Positions 34,007 through 46,460 are shown, numbered from the stretch's first letter. The stretch is 64,000 nt of DNA from Cryptomeria japonica (GCF_030272615.1 NC_081408.1:340536793-340600792), one strand, 5' to 3'. Notes: generated from the letters alone by a model not told the origin. Program-made: numbers and translations.

Positions 34007-36870
34007 TTATTTGGGCTGATATATTCATTTCCTCGAGTTAAAGAGATTTACAAAGTTGACGAGGATGGAGAAATCAATTCATCACCCTAACCCTAAATGA
34101 GTCATCAGACATCGGGATTATTTTTCCCACCAGGCATCAACATAACTAAAAGCATGCTACCCCGATAGAGAAAGCTACCTCGATGGACAAAGCGTCAAGG
34201 TATTAAATTTTAGTTTTTATTTGCAAAGAGGTAATGTTATTTTAATTTTTTTTAATCTTTTTTAAATCAAGCAAAGAGGTAATGTATTTTAATTTTTGCT
34301 TCTAATTTATTTTTAAAAGGTAAAATTGATTTTAAGAGGTTATTAATTAACATTTTACCTTTAAATTTAATTTTTCTTGAAAGTAAATAATCTCATGTGT
34401 TTTCTATACAATATATTTACATTTTGAGATTTTTTAAATAATGTATAAAGTGACTTTTATAGATTTATTTTCTTTAATCTTTGATTATTTTAATTTAAGG
34501 AATGTCTCATTAGATATTTTTTCTTAATGGTTGTGTCATGTAAAGTTAATTTCTTTTTAGGGCAAATTAATTTTTATGAAATATTTCTAATGGCATTATA
34601 TTTCAAGATAACCATATCAAAGGAAAAGTATTAAGTTTATTGCAATATCTCATTATGGTATTTTGTGTGTAGAAAATTATATTTGTTTCTTGGGCAAACA
34701 TTAGGAGGGAGTGTTTCGTACTCAAAAGATTAAACATGATTCTTGATACTTCCTTATTTCAAGATAATAATCTCTTATTATTCTTAAAAGTATTATTGTA
34801 GGGAAATGTTATTATTTCAAAGACTAATGATTATTAGTTTTCCAAAAGTTAAATTTCCTTACCAAAAGAGGTTATTATAGCAAATTTCTTTTTACTTTGG
34901 AAATTATTCAAGTGAAAGTAAATCACTCTCATTGGAATATTTACTCAAGGAGATCTCATTTACTTTTGGAGCCTTATTATATCATATTTAAAAAAAATAT
35001 TTTTACTCTAATTATGTGTAAAGATTATATATCTCTTTAGGGTAAAGTATTTTTAATTTTTCCAAAGCGGGTCATTAAGTAATCTTTTTAGGTTTTGGAA
35101 AGTTTTAATTCAAGTGTAATGTATCTCCAAAATGTTATTAATACAATATTATTATTCTTAGGGAATATTATTCTGTTTGAATTTTTTATTTTGGTAAATC
35201 TTGTGACTATATGGCACAGTATTTTGAGTTATTTTTTCCCTAAGTATATATGGTATATTTCCTTTAAGGTCAAATTTGATCTCGCAAAAAGTTTTTAATG
35301 TTATTAAAGATATTATTTTAGCCCTAGAAGGATAAATATGTGATTTATTGCAACATCTAAATAGTGTTATTTCATGTGTAGAGAAAACATATTATTTCTT
35401 CCATGGGACAGGAAGTACTTCTTACTTTAATAAATTAATATAGTACTAGAAGATGTAATGATTTTATTATTTGTGAAAAATACATTAAATCATTATCTTG
35501 GAAATACTTCCTCAATGGATGAAATATATTCAATAGTATTCATGAATAATATTGGATTAGTCAATTGGATGATATTTTCACCCTAAGTGAATAAAGTGGA
35601 ACATGTGTATTGGGGTTAATTTTTTATGCGGAATCAAAGTGTGAATTTTTGTAAAATTATTTTCCAGAAAAGTTGCAAAACTTTGATTAAGGATAATTAT
35701 TATTTATGTATCTAAAAAGATCTAATTTTTAATGCAAAACTTAAGCAAAGGAAAATTATGATTTAGTTTCCATTTGAGGAACCTGATTGGTTTAATTTAT
35801 GTGCAGGAAACTTTTATCAAAGTTTGGAAATTAGGAACTCAAGTGGAAATGAAATATTAAATCTGCATTATTATTGTCTTAGTGTTGTATTTTAGGGATT
35901 CATTTGTAATTGTTTTTTAAACCAAAGGGTGTGTCCTTTGGGAATGCAACTATCTGTAACTCCCTTCTATGTATGAAAGGGTGTGTCTTTTCATGTGTGC
36001 CTTTTGATTCATATATTTAAATGGAGTCAGTTTTACAGAAGGGAGGGAGATTTTCATAGAACATCATGTTGTTGTAAGGAGTGAAAGTCATTTGTACTAG
36101 GGAAGTCTGTAGGAAGAAGTACCATTTTGTGCAAGAAATTTGTAATGGAGCATCTGCAAATGTAGCTTATGTATGCAATCATTTTTTGAAGGTTAATATA
36201 CAAGGTTCGTTGTTTCTTTTCCAAATATTGTGCACATTTTTGTGTTGATGATTACCTTCATCCTCTTGAAAAATCTTTGTATAGATTTTTTATGATGTGA
36301 ATCACATGCTATTGCATTAAGTGAAAGATTGAGTTCTTATTGTTTGTGTAACACATACCAAACCTTCATAATTGGTGAGAAATTATCTCTTGATTTGATA
36401 CGATATTTTTTCCATAAAGTGTCATATATATCCCTGGATAGAGGCACTAGTCTATTATTGATTTTTTAAGGTTTTGATCTGTATGCATTCAAGATCCTTG
36501 AAAGAAAAAAATTCTTCCCAAATCCTATATGAACTGATCTATGCATATGTCTTTTAGGTCCTTAAAGCAATCTCATTTTCAATATACATTCACAATCATT
36601 TCTTTTCAAGGTCATATATTTAAAGCACATAATAAAGCATAATTGCAGACAACAATTTGCTAGTTTGTAATTTGCTAAAAGGATTAAATCCACTTTAAAT
36701 AATCTCTTTTGTGCTTGAGAGTGTGAGGTACACCTACCTAGGTTTAGGGGAGCCTAAAGTGCAGAGGGATTTAGTCTTTGACTATCCCTGCTCGTTGGCC
36801 AAGGCTGATTGGACTACTTGAGGATTTGGGAAGTCTTTGGGTTTTCCAATCTATGGTTTTGGGCACCAAT

Positions 36871-37166
36871 AGATTGGCGACTCTACTGGGGAGTTGTCAT
36901 ACATAGTTTGACATTCACCTAGAAGCTCTGGTGTTTTTTCATTGAAGATTTGATCATTTTTGTTTTCCCCATCCGAGTCACACAACAGATTGGCGACTCT
37001 ACTGGGGAGTTGTTCAGAAGAAGTTTTTTGAATCTTTTATAGTTTGTTTCATACTCTATTGGAGGGAGGATCCCAAAAGATTAGTTAAGTTGGTAATATT
37101 TTCCTCTTAGGAGGTGGTGACTCTATATTAATAGTTTTTTTTCAGTTGGTGACTCTACTAAGGGAA
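36871..37166 (+). other. Repeated primer-site-like motifs of element I
   Basis: TTGGCGACTCTACTGGGGAG follows the LTR1 end (from 36873) and is repeated identically 116 bp later (from 36989). Two weaker copies (GGTGGTGACTCTATATT near 37113 and TTGGTGACTCTACTAAGGGA near 37146) follow. The first is in the normal primer position. TGG at its start is typical of plant primer sites. Confidence 0.6.
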
Positions 37167-37261
37167 GAAACTCGGGGGGAAATGAGAATTCTACCCTTTG
37201 ATAGTAATAGGAAATCTATTACAAAATGTCTCAAAATTAGCTGAGTAAACTATTTTTTCCA

Positions 37262-39184
37262 GTGGACAATAGGCCATTGGACCTTAGAAGATTTTCATGT
37301 GAGATTGATGATATATTTTTACATTTTGTGCAAGTTATACCAAAATTTTATGGTGAACATAATGAATCAATAGAGTGGCATTTAAAAATATTCTATTTGT
37401 TTATAGAAAACCATGACATTGATGATGAAGGACAGGTAATGATGCTATTTGCCAAAACATTGAAAGATGGGGCAAGAGAGGAGTACAATTCATTACCCAC
37501 GTAGTGGCTTTCATCATGGAGGGATTTCGAGCAATAGTTTTTTCATATGTTTCGTGATGCAGGTGAGGAAGAGGATGACATTTGCTATGAGCTTGATGGA
37601 AACCAGATTTACACTATGGAGGAAGAATCTTGCATTTCTCCTTTGGATACATTTCTTGACATAGAGAAATAGGAAAATGAATCTGCAACACAATTATGTT
37701 TGAGGATGTTCAGTATATACACAAAAATACCTTTGAACATCATGCCCTCATTGTCAGAAAAAATGCAAGAGTTGGGGATTTATCATGATCCCCTGGTAAG
37801 GCTTCTACTTGAAATTGTATATGAAGGCATGTTAGAGGAAGAATATAGTGATGATCCATTTTCAAATAGTGAAGAAACTATGGATTTAAATATCGAAGAA
37901 TCCATACACGTAGAAGCAAATATAAATAATAAAGAGGAAACATTTCTTAGTACAGAAGAAATTTCTTCTCTGTTAGAAAAGGAATATGAAAGGTATGTTC
38001 AGAAAAATGGTCCAATTTTTTTTAAAATAAAGAAAACTAATGGATTAGGGCACATTCAGGGTGTGTTTGATGAAGTAAAATATGATTCCTAGGGAGATAA
38101 TATATCAGAGGAAAAAATCAGTGAGGATAGTTTTCTTATGGACAAAACAAATTACGATTCTCAAAATAATGAGAAGTACATACACAGTAATGAGTGTAAT
38201 AGGGAGTATGTGCTTAAAAATCCTTTTGAATTTTTTTTAAATCTTCAGTATCATGAGACTTCACAGGAATGTGAGGAAATAATTTCTAAATGTGAATATT
38301 TTTTTAGCCCCTCTTGTAAAATAAACATTTACCATCCAGGGTGTGAAGATGAAATGGATTTACATTCTATATACAGATTTGAAGGAGCTTCAACAAAGCA
38401 CAATGATGAAGATTTTTAGGAAGATACTTTCAGTAAAGGTATGTATTGTGATTTTCCGTATGATTTCTTACATGTTGAAGCACGAGAAGATTCCCAATGA
38501 GATAGGAAGGATTCCCCTATATTCTTAAATAAATCAATTAAGGAAAGTACAGAAGAAGCTAGGGTTGAGAATCATTTTAATTTTTCAAAGTTATTATATA
38601 ATAAAACTATGGAAGAAAAGGAAACACATGGGAAAAATGGTGAAATATTTTCACATAATATCTGTGATAGTAATACATGTTCGGAAACCCTACTTGAAAG
38701 ACAAAAGGAGGAAAAAGGTACTTTTGAAGATGACCTAAATTTTTCAAAATTACCATATGATAATATTGTGGAATATGAAAAAATAATATGTGGTGATGTA
38801 ATACTTTTTCAAAATACTCGTGAAAATGAGGTTTGTCCAAAGTTGATGTGCATAGAAAGTATAATGTCATTTGAGTATAAGAATATAATACAACATGACA
38901 CAAAAGATGATTGTTAAAATTTGGAGGACCTCAATTCATATATTATGATTCAAGAGACAAATATTTCAAAGGATTATAAGGAATATTTACCAATTATTTT
39001 TCGCCCAAGGAATGTTGCACAGTCCGAAAATACGTTGCACAGTGAAAAGAATATTCTAATTTATAATATTGAAGTTCTCTATGAAAATTACACTCAGAAA
39101 AAGATTATATATGTTGAAAATGATTTAAATTTTTTAAAAGAGGAGGCATATGACAACATATTAGGGTGTGCATTGGAGAAATAA
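37262..39184 (+). pseudogene. Element I internal protein, gag-like with acidic tail
   Basis: One frame covers 641 codons with about seven stops and no frame change. The N-terminal part (FLHFVQVIPKFYGEHNESIE, WHLKIFYLFIENHDIDDEGQ, VMMLFAKTLKDGAREEYNSL) matches the layout of the Gypsy retrotransposon gag capsid domain, in which F-G-A-W-FE, then D-M-L-TL-G-A-WY occur. The rest is acidic, Glu/Asn/Asp-rich and unrecognised. It holds three diverged copies of a (D/H)-(L/F)-NF-(S/L)-K motif followed by Y(N/D)(K/N) (about 38578, 38737, 39121). No zinc knuckle or enzyme motif is visible. Probably a gag-only protein. Confidence 0.6.
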
Positions 39185-39460
39185 TTGCAAAGTTAGAAGT
39201 TTGGAAGCCAAAGGTGATCAAGGATTTGGTAACCAAGAAATATTAATGGAATACATTGCGTCTCATAGGTACATATTATTATAGGAACAAAATCAGGTAT
39301 TTGACAGAGGGAAGAGAAAATGTTAATTTGTGGGGGCCTAGGACTACCCAAGATTCAGAGGAGAACCTACATAAGGGGTGTTGTCTAATGGTATGCTTTT
39401 CCCGAGATAACTGGGATCTCGCTATGCTCATAGGGAGCATACATCCCTAGAAAGAGCCAT

Positions 39461-42400
39461 TGTTGGAACCCTAAAATTGTGAAATTTTAGAGTTATAGTT
39501 TTGATGCACAAAAAAAGGTATCTAAATTCAATCATGTGCAATGCCTATAATTGAGTAGGGTTCTTTCATTTCCAACTCTCAGGTACCAGGTTCGATGCGT
39601 CGAGTTTCAGGTATGTATGTAGTTGCAAATGAGAAAGGATTCTAGGTACACCTTTTGAATCACAATTTCTTGTCATATAAACATTATCTTGTCAAGCTTA
39701 TTATTTGTCTACATTTTGTACTGTAAACCAGGAGCTTTCGTTTCAAGTTTTGAGTTCTCACGATATCATTTAATAAGTTTTCTAACAATGATCCAGATGC
39801 AGTTTGCTCAATTTTTTCAATTGTGAGATTATTTTTAATAAAGTGCTTACGTTTGAACATTATTCAATGTCTTTCTTAACTCTTGTATGAAATGAGTGAA
39901 ATTTACAAAAATGAAAGTTGTCAACTTTGGTGATTAAAATATTAGCACTCATGAATGATCTTGGGAAACCGATTGGCAAAATGTTTGTTGGTATATGAGA
40001 CTGTTCTCCTATGCGATCTAATGAAAATCAGAGAAGTTCTGGCATGCTTTTTAATTATTTTTGACTGCTCGTGGCATAAAAATGCATCATAAAAAGGTTT
40101 TAAATATGCAAAATTGGAAGGCAACCCACCTAATATTTTGATGCCAAATGTTTCCATTTTCAATTTTGGAAAGATTGAAGTTGATTTGATGTATTAATTT
40201 AAAATTTTATGTTGTTTACGACTAGCTCTAACAGGTTAGTTTACAAAGCAAGTACCAAAATTTGGCGAGTTAATTGAAATTTGAAATAAAACCCATATTT
40301 TATTTAAATTATCATAAGTTTTGGCTAGGTTTCATGGTAATCAAACACTTGGTTAGTTGGCAATGAAATTACACTAGAATGAGTTGTAGGAATTTATTTT
40401 TTTTTAGTTTTTTTGCATAGTTTGAAGCAGTTTGCAAAAGGAAATACCGAGTTTATCTATTGATGCTAATTATTTTGTTGATGTTGGGGCTATAGATGGA
40501 TCTATTGTTGTAGGATATGCCTTTGGATCGGCCGCTAATGCAAAAGACGTCATCTGCCCTTGTTCTCGAGACAATGTCACATATGCCTAGCTTTACAAGT
40601 ATTGGACCGAACTCTCATCATCTTTTCAATAGGAGCTATTACGTATTGATAAACAACTTTTTATAAAGAATTGCGAAGAGCCTATATTGTTCATGCTACA
40701 ATGGATTTCTCATATCCATCTATTAATACCAACGACAATGGTGAAAAGCTAGTAGAATTGTATGATATATTATAAATGATTGGATCTAATACAACATAGG
40801 CACGCTCGTTTAGGGTGCACAAGAGATATACAGAGGCAAATTTTGATGCTTTTGAGGTCAGATATAAGCAAAAATGGTGAAGTGAAGTTGTATAACAAAA
40901 AGTGATCATCTTTCATAGGGAATTTGCTTCAAGGACAATGGTTTTCAAATACCGCCAAGGTCACCATGGAAAGCATGTAGCGCTCAATCAAAGCCTCTTC
41001 ACTCAGTTACCACGCTTTGGGAACAATCATGTTGGGTATTTTGGAGCAGACATGAATCATCTAGGCAAGCGGGATGAAAGAAGCCCGTCAATTGTTGTTG
41101 TGATAATAAGCATCAATTGTCCCTATTCCAACTGTTACATCTTCAGAATTCAATAGTAGAAACACTATCACGAAATAATTTCATAGCTGGGAGACATGTG
41201 TAAAGAATTGTTGGAGAAGCATAAGGATAATAAGAAGAGGGACATCTTATTGGGGCTGATATATTCATTTCCTCCAGTTAAAGAGATCTACAAAGTTGAT
41301 GAGGATGGAGAAATCAATCTGTCACACTAACCCTAAACGAGTCATCGAGCATCGAGATTATTTTTCCCATCGGGCATCAGCATAACTAAAAACATGCTAC
41401 CCCGATAGAGCAAGCTACCCCGATGGACAAAGCGTGAAGGTATTGAATTTTAGTTTTTATTTGCAAAGAGGTAATGCTATTTTTTTAATTTTTTTTATCT
41501 TTTTTAAATCAAGCAAAGGTAATGCATTTTAATTTTTGCTTCTGATTTATTTTTAAAAGGTAAAATTGATTTTAAGAGGTTATTAATTAACATTTTACCT
41601 TTAAATTTAATTTTTCTTGAAAGTAAATATTCTCATGTGTTTTCAATATAATATATTTACATTTTGAGATTTTTCAAATAATGTATAAAGTGACTTTTAT
41701 AGATTTATTTTCTTTAATCTTTGATTATTGTAATTTAAGGAATGTCTCATTAGATATTTTTCCCTAATGGTTGTGTCATGTAAAGTTAATTTTCTTTTAG
41801 GGCAAATTAATTTTTATGAAATATTTCTAATGGCATTATATTTCAAGATAACCATATCAAAGGAAAAGTATTAAGTTTATTGCAATATCTCATTATGGTA
41901 TTTTGTGTGCAGAAAATTCTTGGGCGAACATTAGGAGGGAGTATTTCTTACTCAAAAGATTAAACATGATTCTTGAGACTGCCTTATTTCAAGATAATAA
42001 TCCCTTATTATTCTTAAAAGTATTATTGTAGGGAAATGTTATTATTTCAAAGACTAATGATTATTAGTTTTCCAAAAGTTAAATTTTCCTACCAAAAGAA
42101 GTTATTATAGAAAATTTCTTTTTACTTTGGAAATTAATCAAGTGAAAGTAAATCACTCTCATTGGAATATTTACTCAAGGAGATTTCATTTACTTTTGTA
42201 GCCTTATTATATCATATTTTTGAGAAATACTTTTACTCTAATTATGTGTAAAGATTATATATCTCTTTAGGGTAAAGTATTTTTAAGTTTTCCAAATCAG
42301 GTCATTAATTAATATTCTTAGGTTTTGGAATGTTTTAATTAAAGTGTAATGTATCCCAAAAATGTTATTAATACAATATTGTTATTCTTACGGAATATTA

Positions 42401-43355
42401 TTCTTTTTGAATTTTTTTATTTTGGTAAATCTTGTGACTATATGGCACAGTTTTTTGAGTTATTTTTTCCCTAAGTATATATGGTATATTTCCTTTTAGG
42501 TCAAATTTGATCTCGCAAAATGTTTCTAATGTTATTAAAGATATTATTTTAGCCCTAGAAGGATAAATGTGTGATTTATTGCAATATCTAAATAGTGTTA
42601 TTTCATGTGCAGAGAAAACATATTAATTCTTCCATGGGACAGGAAGTACTTCTTACTTTAATAAATTAATATAATACTAGAAGATGTAATGATTTTATTA
42701 TTTGTGAAAAATACATTAAATCATTATCTTGGAAATACTTCCTTAATGGATGAAATATATTCAATAGTATTCATGAATAATATTGGATTAGTCAATTGGA
42801 TGATATTTTCACCCTAAGTGAATAAAGTGGAACATGCATATTACTTGATTAATTTTTTATGTGGAATCAAAGTGAATTTTTGTAAAAGTATTTTCCAGAA
42901 AAGATGTAAAAAATTTGATTAAGGAGAATTATTATTTATGTATCTAAAAAGTTCTAATTTTTAATGTAAAACTTAACCAAAGAAAAATCATGATTTACTT
43001 TTCATTTGAGGAACCTGATTGATTTAATTTATGTGCTGGAAAGTTTTATCAAAGTTTGGAAATTAGGAACTCAAGCAGAAACGAAATATGAAATCTACAT
43101 TATTTAAAGCATATAATAAAGCATAATTGCAGACAACAATTTACTAGTTTGTAATTTGCTAAAAGGCTTGAATCCACTTTAAATAATCTCTTTTGTGCTT
43201 CAAAGTTTGAGGTACACCCGCCTAGGTTTAGTGGAGCCTAAAGTGCAAAGGGATTTAGTCTTTGACTATCCCTGTTCGTTGGCCAAGGCTGATTGGACTG
43301 CTTGAGGATTTGGCAAATCTTTAGGTTTTCCAATCTATGTTTTTGGGCACCAACA
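39461..43355 (+). repeat. LTR2 of element I
   Basis: Starts TGTTGGAACCCTAAAATTG and ends TTTTGGGCACCAACA, followed by TACTT. It lacks the LINE and about 745 bp present in LTR1. At 41229 it preserves the unoccupied LINE target site. Confidence 0.85.
40456..41156 (+). pseudogene. Decayed reading frame inside LTR2 of element I
   Basis: Counterpart of 27062-27778. It keeps DVGAIDGSIVVGYAFGSAAN and AKDVICPCSRDNVTYA, then, from 40902 as an 84-codon open frame, SRTMVFKYRQGHHGKHVALN, QSLFTQLPRFGNNHVGYFGA and DMNHLGKRDERSPSIVVVI. Function is unknown. Confidence 0.4.
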
Positions 43356-43360
43356 TACTT

Positions 43361-44649
43361 TTTCAGATATACCTTAGGTTCCAGTTCCTTTTTGGTTTGG
43401 ATGCTTTGTGTCACTCTTGTGCTTTTTGTTATCGAAGGTGCTTGCTCAACCTTTTTTCTTTTACCTTTATGACTTGTGGTTGAAACACTACTGGTTTCAA
43501 GTTTTCCAGATTGAACATCAATTTTATCTAGTCTTGTCTTCTCTTTATCTATTTGAGATGCCAACAGGTTATTGGCATAACCGATCAATGTCATAATTGA
43601 CTTCATAGCTCATGTCTTCTATCTCTTCTTCTCTATACTCAATAGCCTCCATTAGACAAAAATTAGTGGTTACTGTGAAAATAATATCCTTAGAAAATTT
43701 TTTCACCACATCTTCAGGTAACCTTACCCTCATACTCATTTTATTTTGAAATTCATTGAAATTTTTATTCATTGTAGCAGAGAAGGTGTTCCTCACAACC
43801 TTAATATTGTTCTTAATCTGGGCAGTTACTGATAGATCCTTAGACCATTCAAGATCACCAATTCCTGGTAGGAAATTATGGAAATAAAAGAATAAACCAA
43901 TCAACAACTGACCAAATTTAAACTTTTGACTGTTATCCTTCTCGATAGACTAAAGATTTAAGACTAATTGGCTCCATATGACCTCACATAGGTCATAATT
44001 GTCCTTTTTCAGCTATCATTTTATAAGCAGTATGCACTGCTATAGATGGAACACCGTTCATTCTACTAGAGTAGAATATCCGGTATCCTATAACCATAGT
44101 TGCCAATTTAACCACTGGGTCTCTGATGTTATTGATAAAAAAAGAACATCCATTAGAGGTTGATGAGGTTAGAGTGTTTACTGTCTCTTTTGATATTCGC
44201 CTTAGCTTAGGCACTTCATCAGTTGAACAAAAACTAGTTATTGCTTGAATAGCATCCTTGGTTATAGTGTGAGCCCTTTCCAAATACATGTTTTCCCCAT
44301 GAACGTGACTTAGATTAATTCGGATATGTTCCTCTTCAAAATATTTAAGAAAATAAGTAGCATTATGAAATCCTTTCTCATAAACCCTAATATACTCGGG
44401 TTGAATCTTTCTATTTTCATCGCAAAGGGATTTCAACTGAGAATAGATTGACAATGATCCTAAATCCTCAATCTTACAATCAATGTAGCTAGACAAATCT
44501 ACTTTCACTACAACTCCATTAGGAACTTGAGATAAAGCATTATAAGACACAATCCGTTTCGACTTCATAACTTCCATAGGTTGAGATGTGATCATTAATT
44601 TCTCTACTTGTTTAAACGATGAAGCCATTATAGATAAAATAGATTCCAA
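43361..44649 (-). pseudogene. H second reading frame, 5' portion (unknown protein)
   Basis: A 218-codon open stretch starts at 44649; the internal Met at 44628 (MASSFKQVEKLMITSQPMEV) is the likelier start. It contains VVVKVDLSSYIDCKIEDLGS, NATYFLKYFEEEHIRINLSH, ENMYLERAHTITKDAIQAIT, FINNIRDPVVKLATMVIGYR and YSSRMNGVPSIAVHTAYKMI. After frame changes it continues with FGQLLIGLFFYFHNFLPGIG (43907 down) and a basic stretch (KGKRKKVEQAPSITKSTR). It reaches EPKVYLKK where element I inserted, and resumes at 26058. I do not recognise it. The N-terminal pattern loosely recalls 'putative plant transposon protein' domains. Pol is absent from H, so this protein occupies pol's usual place. Confidence 0.55.
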
Positions 44650-45084
44650 GCAAGATTTTTCAAAGAAATACCTTAGATTACTTGGGTTGCCTTAGTTACC
44701 AGTTGATTACTCAAACGCACACCAATTCATTCTTCACTAACCTTCAAATCAGCTTGCTCATGCAAATCATGATACAACTTCAACTAAAATCTTCTAGCAA
44801 TCCTTTCTTCGCTCTCCAAGTGCTTAAAAATTCTCTCTCGAATGCATTAGAATAAAAATAACAAACAAAAACTTGTTTTTATCTTTTCTACCTACTACAT
44901 TAAATGCTTGCTCGTTAGGGTTACAAACCCTAATTACACTACTTAATGATGTATATAGTATTGTCAAATGAAAAACCAGTTGATAAACTTTTGAAAAACC
45001 GTTTGTCTAAAGTTATCAAAATTTACATGCATTCACACTCTCTTACCACTTATTCTTTTCAAGGGGTCTGAAAGTAGATTTTAC

Positions 45085-46410
45085 TACTATGCTTCCCTTA
45101 GCCATATTGAAAGGCTCAGTTCATCGATGTAGGATTCTTCACACTTGGTGAAGGAATATTTTCTTCTAGAGGAATATCATCACTCTTTTTTTTCCATATT
45201 CGATTCATTTCTTCTCTGCTTTCCTCAATATTTACCTTCTCCTTTCCTTTTTGATCTTTAGAATGATTAATCAATTTTTTCTATTTGGATCTACAAAAAT
45301 TTTCCATGAGTCTTGGTTTATGATAATGATAGTAGGTCATTCTAGATGATCTCCAAGGTCTTGCATTGCCTCTTCTAGTTCTTCTTCTGCAATTTATAGC
45401 CACATGACCAAAGTTGTTACAAATGGTGCAAATGACATTCGTTACCTTTTCCATCTCAAATGGACTAAACCGGTTGACATAGGGTCTTTGTCAGTTCATG
45501 TTGCCCTAGTTATCATAGTTTCTCATCTAGTTGCCATTAGGTCTAGGATTCATGTTTGGTATTGGATTATTTGCTCCATATCTGCATTCAACTGATCTAT
45601 GTCCATGCATATTGCATGTGAAACAATGACCTTAAAATTTATTGGACATATACCTAGTATTTGTATTGTAACTTGCATTTCCATCAGGTTTGTTTCTACA
45701 CACATTCGAGGTATGACCAGGTATAAGGAAAACAAAGAAAAAAGGTTTAAAAACCTTCTTACCGGTAGGCTTATTAGCCTTAGGAGAAGTTTTATCCTTA
45801 TGAATGTTGCTCTTTGTACTAGAAGATTCTCCTTTCTTAGATGTGTTAAAACCAAGTCTAGAGGTATAACCTTTCATCCTTTGTGATTGGATTTTTTCAT
45901 CTAGCAAGGTAGAAATTTTGTTGAACTTTTCCAGTTTCTCATTAGCTTTAGTGAGCTTCCTGGTAAGATCTTCATTGTGTCTAGATATATCTCTCTCAGA
46001 GATGATGTTGATTCAAGATCTAGCTGTAAGGTCTCTATTTCTTCTTTCTCTGCATGCCAATGCTCATGCGAAGTACCATTCTCTCACTTGATCTTGGAAA
46101 TCTCATGATCTCTTTCTTTGATGAGATCTTCAGTTGTCCTCTTGGCTTCTAGTTCCTGACTCATGCAGATAGTTAGGCTTTCTATTTCTCGCCTCAGATT
46201 TAGATTTTCACTATTTAGTTTTTCAACTTCCTCAGCTAAAGCATCAATATTGGCCTCATCTGAAGAACTATTATCAAATATTTCCAACAGTTGTTCAATT
46301 ATCTCTCTCCTTTTGACTTGACAAGCTTTCAGTCTAACCCTTAGGGTTTCAAGCTCATTTCTACTAGCTTCAAGATCTCTAGCCATCTCAAAGTAGCTCA
46401 TATCCCCCAT
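45085..46410 (-). pseudogene. H gag-like protein (coiled coil and zinc knuckles)
   Basis: Starts at MGDMSYFEMARDLEASRNEL (ATG at 46410, about 50 bases after the primer site). A long coiled coil follows (ALAEEVEKLNSENLNLRREI and neighbours). After frame changes come a Lys/Ser-rich linker (SQRMKGYTSRLGFNTSKKGE) and up to three zinc knuckles: a damaged one (FLIPGHTSNVC, the two leading Cys replaced by Phe), then CFTCNMHGHRSVEC and CTICNNFGHVAINC, both CX2CX4HX4C. The capsid domain usual at the N-terminus is not seen. The knuckles would bind RNA. Copia-type gag with zinc knuckles is the closest family. Confidence 0.65.
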
Positions 46411-46460
46411 GGTGGATTTAATGTTTCCTTCCAAGTTATTAGGCTTTAAAGAAGTTAGTC

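Larger units (their letters stand above)
26064..36871 (+). repeat. LTR1 of element I (contains the LINE)
   Basis: Matches 39461-43355 on both sides of the LINE. About 745 bp (roughly 35867-36614) are present here but missing from LTR2. Apart from the LINE and one decayed frame (27062-27778) it is AT-rich and non-coding. Confidence 0.8.
26064..43355 (+). mobile_element. Element I: giant-LTR element without recognisable pol, split by a LINE
   Basis: Long terminal repeats begin TGTTGGGACC or TGTTGGAACC and end with CACCAATA or CACCAACA. A perfect 5-bp duplication TACTT lies on both sides (26059-26063 and 43356-43360). LTR1 (26064-36871) is about 4.7 kb without the inserted LINE, and LTR2 (39461-43355) is 3.9 kb because of a deletion. 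The interior is only 2.6 kb and encodes a gag-like protein. The primer site TGGCGACTCTACTGGGGA and very long LTRs recall Ogre/Tat-type Gypsy elements, but clade placement is inference. It inserted into H's second reading frame. Confidence 0.8.
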
